A DNA stretch of 64,000 nucleotides, taken from contig VYZB01000330.1 of NCBI GenBank assembly GCA_013397455.1, positions 699,243 through 763,242 on the forward strand, written 5' to 3'. Position numbers and translations under genes: made by a program. This DNA is from Crotophaga sulcirostris (taxonomy: Eukaryota; Chordata; Aves; Cuculiformes; Crotophagidae). This document shows, one piece after another, positions 59,386 through 64,000 of the stretch; position 1 is the stretch's first letter; every line of letters starts with the position of its first letter. A model generated the notes under the pieces. It searched no databases, was not told where the DNA came from, and worked only from the letters and a program-made list of their open reading frames with translations.

Positions 59386-61514
59386 GGCCTAGTTTTGCCA
59401 TTCCTTTCTGTATCTTCCCAAGGACATTTTTTACTCACTGTCATCCTCTCTGTTCTGCCTAAGAAGTTTTAAGTCACCCAATATCAACTGCTCCTTTTGT
59501 TTTCCCTCTTCAATCACAATTTACTTAGGATAAGTGTTTCACAGGCCAAGGTGCTCTTCTCTAAATGGCTGTGGCAGCTTTGCCCAGTCCCAGATCCTAA
59601 TGGCACCAACCTACCCCCTCATTCATACCTTTCCTAGATGCCCAAAAAAACGATTAAAAGTTCACTATGAAAAAAAACGCTTAAATAGAAATGTGTGTTA
59701 ACAATTCTTAATGAGGCACTTCACGCTTTTGAGACCACTTGTCTCAGTTATTTTCTTTACAGGCATCCATGTCTGAAAAGATTTGATTCTTACTTGGGGT
59801 ATCTCGACTACAACAATAAAAGCTAGAGACTTGCCTGTATATACAGCCTCACTCTACCTCGCTACCTCAGCAAAGAGTTTTCATTTTCTCTATAACACAC
59901 ACAAGGGTGAGTTTGCACAGGACACAGCAGCCCCGACAAGTAGAGGGAACCCCTCACCCCCCAAAACCCAAGAAAATGTGAAGGGAGGGTGAAGCAATCA
60001 ACCATCTCACTGCCACTGAAGGGACAGACCCTATTCCATTCCTATTCTCGCGCCCCGTCTCCCAGCTCCTCCTGGGCATGCACTTCCACCGCTCATCTTA
60101 CACCAGGTCTAAGCAATCATGGAATCAGTTTAGGAAGTGTCAAATGCAATAAACTGACAGAAAACAAGCCCCCAGCTGTGTAGTTTTATTATAAATTAGG
60201 GAATTTAGCTTAGTCTTGGAAGCATCTAGAGGACCACACCTGGCAGAAGGGAAGGAAAAAACCCTCACATAGCCGAGGGTAAAGACAGGCAGTGGGGAAA
60301 TAAATGCCCCTCCTTTGGCGACAGCGAGCTGTTGGACTAACTCGGGTACAGGTGGGACCTCAGCCTGCACCAGTGGGAACCCAGTTGACCGTGTTATGCC
60401 TTGTTTAACCAGCCAGCACTGTCTCCAGTAAAACCTGCATCCCGCAGCTCAGGGTACAGATCGCATAACTGCATTTCCATTTCCAAATAATTTCCAGCTT
60501 CCTCTTCCAAATACGTAATGTTAGCATCTCAGATTTTAGACCGAAAATAAATTGTGATGGTTAATACAGTTTGAGAATAATAAGTCATGCTAGAATTTAC
60601 CTAAAACTCAAGTGCACTAGGTCATTTTTCACATAAATAAAGCACACAAAAAGTTTGAACAGAAAGAACTACTTAGATTCGTAACAGAACTGTGCTTTAT
60701 TTGTTACAGCTGTTCCTTTATGATACCTGATCCTAGACATAAATGCCTTTGTTTTGGAAATGGAGGCTCACCACACTGAGCCCAAAGCGTGTATTATCAG
60801 GGCAGATATAATTAATTTTAGCAGTGTAATAAACTGTATCGTTGCCTGGGAAATCAAACCCTGCAAATGGTGTGGCAAGGCTGAGTCATTCCCTTTGGTA
60901 ATAAAAAGATGATATGCTATAACTTTACGTAGATAAAAAAACTGCACAATACTATCCAGGCTACCACAAAAGGAAGTTAATAACAGCAGAGGGTGAACTC
61001 TAATAGGTTGCTGGTTTTCTTGCCTTGTATTAGGTGCGCCATAAATCAACATTTTAAACCAACGTTATATTAAAGTGAACTGCAAGAGCTTTTTTCATTT
61101 TTATAATGGTATGGTCTCATAACCCTTTTCTTTCTTCATGATGTACACAGAAGCCTCAGAGATGAATACATTTTCTAATCTTTTTCTCCTCTATGTATTT
61201 TTTAAAATCAATAATACATTGGAAACACATATCAACAGTGCTTCCCATGTGAAATCAAACTGCAAAATCACAGATATGTCAACAGTTATATTAACTTAAC
61301 AGCCAGATGCTTTTTCCATGGTGCAGAACTTATCTATTTATTTCTCGCTGATTCTAGACTTACACTTAAGAAAGCAACGTGGCACAGATGCAAACTCACC
61401 CTGGGTCTCCTTACTCAGAGAAGGGCATTGCAGAATGGGGACCCTGAGACACAGCTTGGGTAGCACATAGTTCTGTGCTGCACTCTGCTGCAAGCACCAA
61501 CCGAAAAAGGAGAA
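59386..61514. other. Intergenic, no gene seen
   Basis: About 2.1 kb of unique-looking sequence with no recognised gene or repeat. Confidence 0.55.
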
Positions 61515-62223
61515 TGCATCGAGAGTAGCCCTGGAGAGAAGGACTTGGGTCTGCTGGTGGATGAGAACCTCAATGTGAGCTGGCAATGCATGCTTGCAGC
61601 CCCAAAAGTAAAGAGTATCCTGAGCTGCATCAAAAGAAGTTTGCCCAGCAGGGTGAAGGAGGTGATTCTCCCACTCCACTCTGCTCTCGTGAGACCTCAC
61701 CTAGAGTATTGTGCTCAGTTCTGGAGTCCTCAGCATAGGAAGGACATGGATCAGTGAGAGCGAATCCAGAGGAGGGCCACAGAGCTCATCAGAGGGCTGG
61801 AGCAACTCTGCTATGAGGACAGGCTGAGAGAGTTGAGCTTGTTCAGCCTGGAGAAGAGAAGGCTCCAGGGAGATCTAGTAGCCGCCTTCTATTAATTAAA
61901 GGGGGCTGCAGGAAAGCTGAGGAGGGTATCTTTATCAGGGGATAGGGGAATGATGCAGGAGGGGGAATGGTTTTAAGCTGAAAGAGGGGAGATTTAGATG
62001 AGATATTAGGAAGAATTTTTTGACTGTGGAGGTGGTGAGGCACTGGAACAGGTTGCCCAGAGAAGTCGTGAATGCCCCATCCTTGGAGGTGTTCAAGGCC
62101 AGGCTGGATGGGGTTTTGAGCAACCTGATCTGGTGTCCCTGCCCATGGCAGGGGGGTTGCAACTGAATGATCTTTAAGGTCCCTCCAGCCCAAACCATTC
62201 TCTGATTCTATGGTGATTCTATG
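61515..62223 (+). repeat. CR1 LINE 3' fragment, ~710 bp
   Basis: Plus-oriented CR1 starting in ORF2 after the RT (blocks LLVDENLNVSWQC, EVILPLHSALVRPHLEYCAQ) and running to a tail of two imperfect units, ATTCTATGGTGATTCTATGA. The unusual GGTGATTCTATG spacing in the tail is shared with the copy starting at 57673. Several stops break the frame. Confidence 0.96.
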
Positions 62224-62411
62224 AAAAATATCTGAGCAGTAGAGGAAGGCTATAATAATACAGCATCAAATAAATCTTAATGGGATGGTTAAGGGATGGG
62301 AATGTCTGTTACACGAGGAGAGGCTGAGAGAGTTGGGACTGTTCAGGCTTGAGAGAGATGGCTCAGGAGGATCCTATCACTATCTATTAATTCCTGATGG
62401 TAGGGAGTAAA
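61595..62411. repeat. Right arm of an inverted duplication
   Basis: The reverse complement of the left arm (57485-58236): younger CR1, then the shared linker (62224-62279, containing GAGCAGTAGAGGAAGGCTAT), then the older CR1 piece. The spacer between the arms is about 3.4 kb. Here the older CR1 continues beyond the arm to a normal 3' end, so this side looks like the more original arrangement. Confidence 0.8.
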
Positions 62412-62722
62412 GGTGACAGAACCAGGCTTCTCCGCGGTGCCCAGGGTCAGGAGAGGGAACAGGTATATACTGATATACCAGAAATTTAATTTAAATATAA
62501 GAAGAAAACTGAAAGACCTTGTCTTTTTCTTTGTTTTTTAAATAGTGAGGGTGACTGAGCCCTGGAGCAGGTTGCCCAGAGAAATTTCCATCCTTGGGCA
62601 TACTCCAAAGACACACAGTCCTGGCACGGAGCAAACAACCCTTCCTGATCCTGCTTTGAGCAGGGGTGTGGATGAAGCAGTCTCCTCCTGAGCTCCATCC
62701 CAGCTTCAGTGATTCTATGAGT
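62280..62722 (+). repeat. Older CR1 LINE 3' fragment
   Basis: Plus-oriented CR1 of an older subfamily: GAGGAGAGGCTGAGAGAGTT, GGAGGATCCTATCACTATCT, AGCAGGTTGCCCAGAGAAAT, CTGCTTTGAGCAGGGGTGTG, tail GTGATTCTATGA. It is diverged and contains small insertions. Confidence 0.9.
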
Positions 62723-63500
62723 CCCTGATTTTTTGCAAGCATTTCTGCATCATTTTACAGAAGAATTTTATTTTGTTTTACTCTTGAAATGAGAAATAAA
62801 TTCACAGTAGTTGAAAAAATAAGCGTAAATTCTGTTTTCACAGTATTTACAAATGAATGCACCTCCCCATTCTAATATGAATAGCAGGTCTCAACGTCAA
62901 AAAATAAGTTATCACATCAGAAAGGATCTCTTTCCCACTTACTTTGTAAGACAAAATAGCAAACTCAAACTTAACCCAGTAAAGATTCTATTATTGGAAA
63001 ACCAAGACCATAAATAGAGAGCACATGCATTTGATCTTACCTGAACATAATACTAAAGGGAAAATAAATTCTAAATACGATTTTCCCCTCTCTGATTTAT
63101 TTTAATCTACCACTAATTACAGTGGTTGGTTATATTATTTACCTGCCCTAAGACATCTGTTTAAATCTGCCTCCATGTAGAAGGGCTTTTCCCAAGAGGC
63201 ATCGATATCAGAGGGTTATTGAAAGCTTTTCCAAGTATTAAAAAAGCCAGGCAATGATTCAGACAACACGTAGGTGTGACACTAAGCAGAACAAGGAGAG
63301 AAGCCTGCATCCTGACCCAACCCCTGCCAAATCAGAGTCTGAAGAGTGTGACACTCCGCTCAGATCAATGACTCTATCCCAGATGTTTTAGGAAGGATCA
63401 GGTAGAGTCCTGTCAGGCAGCTACTACCCATCCTGCTGCTCCAGGACAAGGCAACTGCGGGAGCCCGTGTGGGACTGGGTCACCTCTCTTGACAAACTTG
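62723..63500. other. Intergenic, no gene seen
   Basis: About 780 bp of AT-rich unique sequence between CR1 copies. Confidence 0.55.
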
Positions 63501-63893
63501 GTGAAGGGACTGGAGAACAAGCCCTTATGTGAAGTGTCTGAGGGAACTTGGGGTTTAATTTGTAGAAAATGAGGCTGAGGGAAGAACTCTCTACAGCTGC
63601 CTGAAAGGAGGCTGTAGCATGTTGGTCTCTTCTCCCAAGTAACAAGTGATAGGAGGAGAGGAAATGGTCTCAAGTTGTGCCAGGGGAGGTTTAGGTTGGA
63701 TATCAGGAAGAATTTCTTCACTGAAAGGGTTGTTGGGAACTGGAAGGGGCTGCCCAGGGAGGTGGTGGAGTCACCATCCCTGAAGGTGTTTAAGAGACAG
63801 GTAGATGAAGCACTTAGGGATTTGGTTTAGTAGTGGACAGGTATGGTTGGGCTCAATGGACTCAAAGGTCATTTCCAAACAAAGCATTCCATG
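63501..63893 (+). repeat. CR1 LINE 3' fragment (second subfamily)
   Basis: Plus-oriented CR1: GACTGGAGAACAAGCCCTTA, CTCTTCTCCCAAGTAACAAG, GAGGTGGTGGAGTCACCATC, tail CATTCCATGATTCC. The same subfamily as 52556. Confidence 0.94.
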
Positions 63894-63915
63894 ATTCCTC
63901 CTGAACCATAGAATT

Positions 63916-64000
63916 ATGAGGGCTGGAGCACCTCTGCTGTGAGGACAGGCTGAGAGTTGGGTTTGTTCAGCCTGGAGAAGAGAAGGCTCTGGGGAGACCT
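63916..64000 (+). repeat. CR1 LINE fragment running off the window
   Basis: GGGCTGGAGCACCTCTGCTG, GAGGACAGGCTGAGA, GTTCAGCCTGGAGAAGAGAA. Plus orientation, cut by the window end, so its 3' tail lies beyond 64000. Confidence 0.92.

Noticed and set aside
1..64000. CRISPR arrays, operons, phage or plasmid genes, and endogenous retroviral genes.
   Set aside because: None was seen. Repeats are interspersed CR1 copies without regular spacers, and no gag, pol or env-like frame or paired LTR was recognised.
33921..64000. Exons of the gene expected upstream of LATS2 by human synteny (SAP18 region).
   Set aside because: No frame resembling it was found; the neighbouring gene probably lies beyond 64000.

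Overview
The window is vertebrate nuclear DNA, almost certainly from a bird. The main reason is the dense population of CR1-type LINE fragments (at least 20). They are 5'-truncated, in both orientations, and end in the octamer-like tail ATTCTATG or ATTCTGTG that is typical of avian CR1. Coding density is very low, splice signals are of vertebrate type, and there is one clear CpG island. Nothing bacterial, viral or plasmid-like is present. Most open frames are chance frames, or frames inside CR1.

The one gene I can identify is LATS2, a Hippo-pathway kinase, on the minus strand. Its first coding exon is complete at 27917-28255 (113 codons, phase 0, clean GT donor). It is preceded by 236 nt of 5'UTR and a strong acceptor at 28492-28493. 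The CpG island at about 31780-33370 is the likely promoter. Within it, 32605-32606 is a good minus-strand donor for a noncoding first exon. On this reading, 1-27916 is part of intron 2 (later exons, including the rest of the UBA domain and the kinase, lie off the left edge). Then 28494-32605 is intron 1, and everything right of about 33 kb is 5' intergenic DNA.

Region by region: 1-27.9 kb is repeat-poor intron with only four CR1 pieces. 27.9-28.5 kb is LATS2 exon 2, whose leader carries four upstream AUGs. 28.5-31.8 kb is intron 1. 31.8-33.4 kb is the CpG island, with a palindromic CACGTG E-box, five CATTCC (TEAD-type) cores, a G-rich tract beside an upstream ORF, and CR1 pieces. 33.4-64 kb has no recognisable gene but holds many CR1 fragments. 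The 55.7-62.7 kb part is a knot of nested, mosaic and inverted CR1 copies.

I found no previously undescribed coding system. The most interesting points are the regulatory content of the LATS2 promoter and leader, and the shared-breakpoint CR1 mosaics with a roughly 0.75-0.8 kb inverted duplication at the right end.
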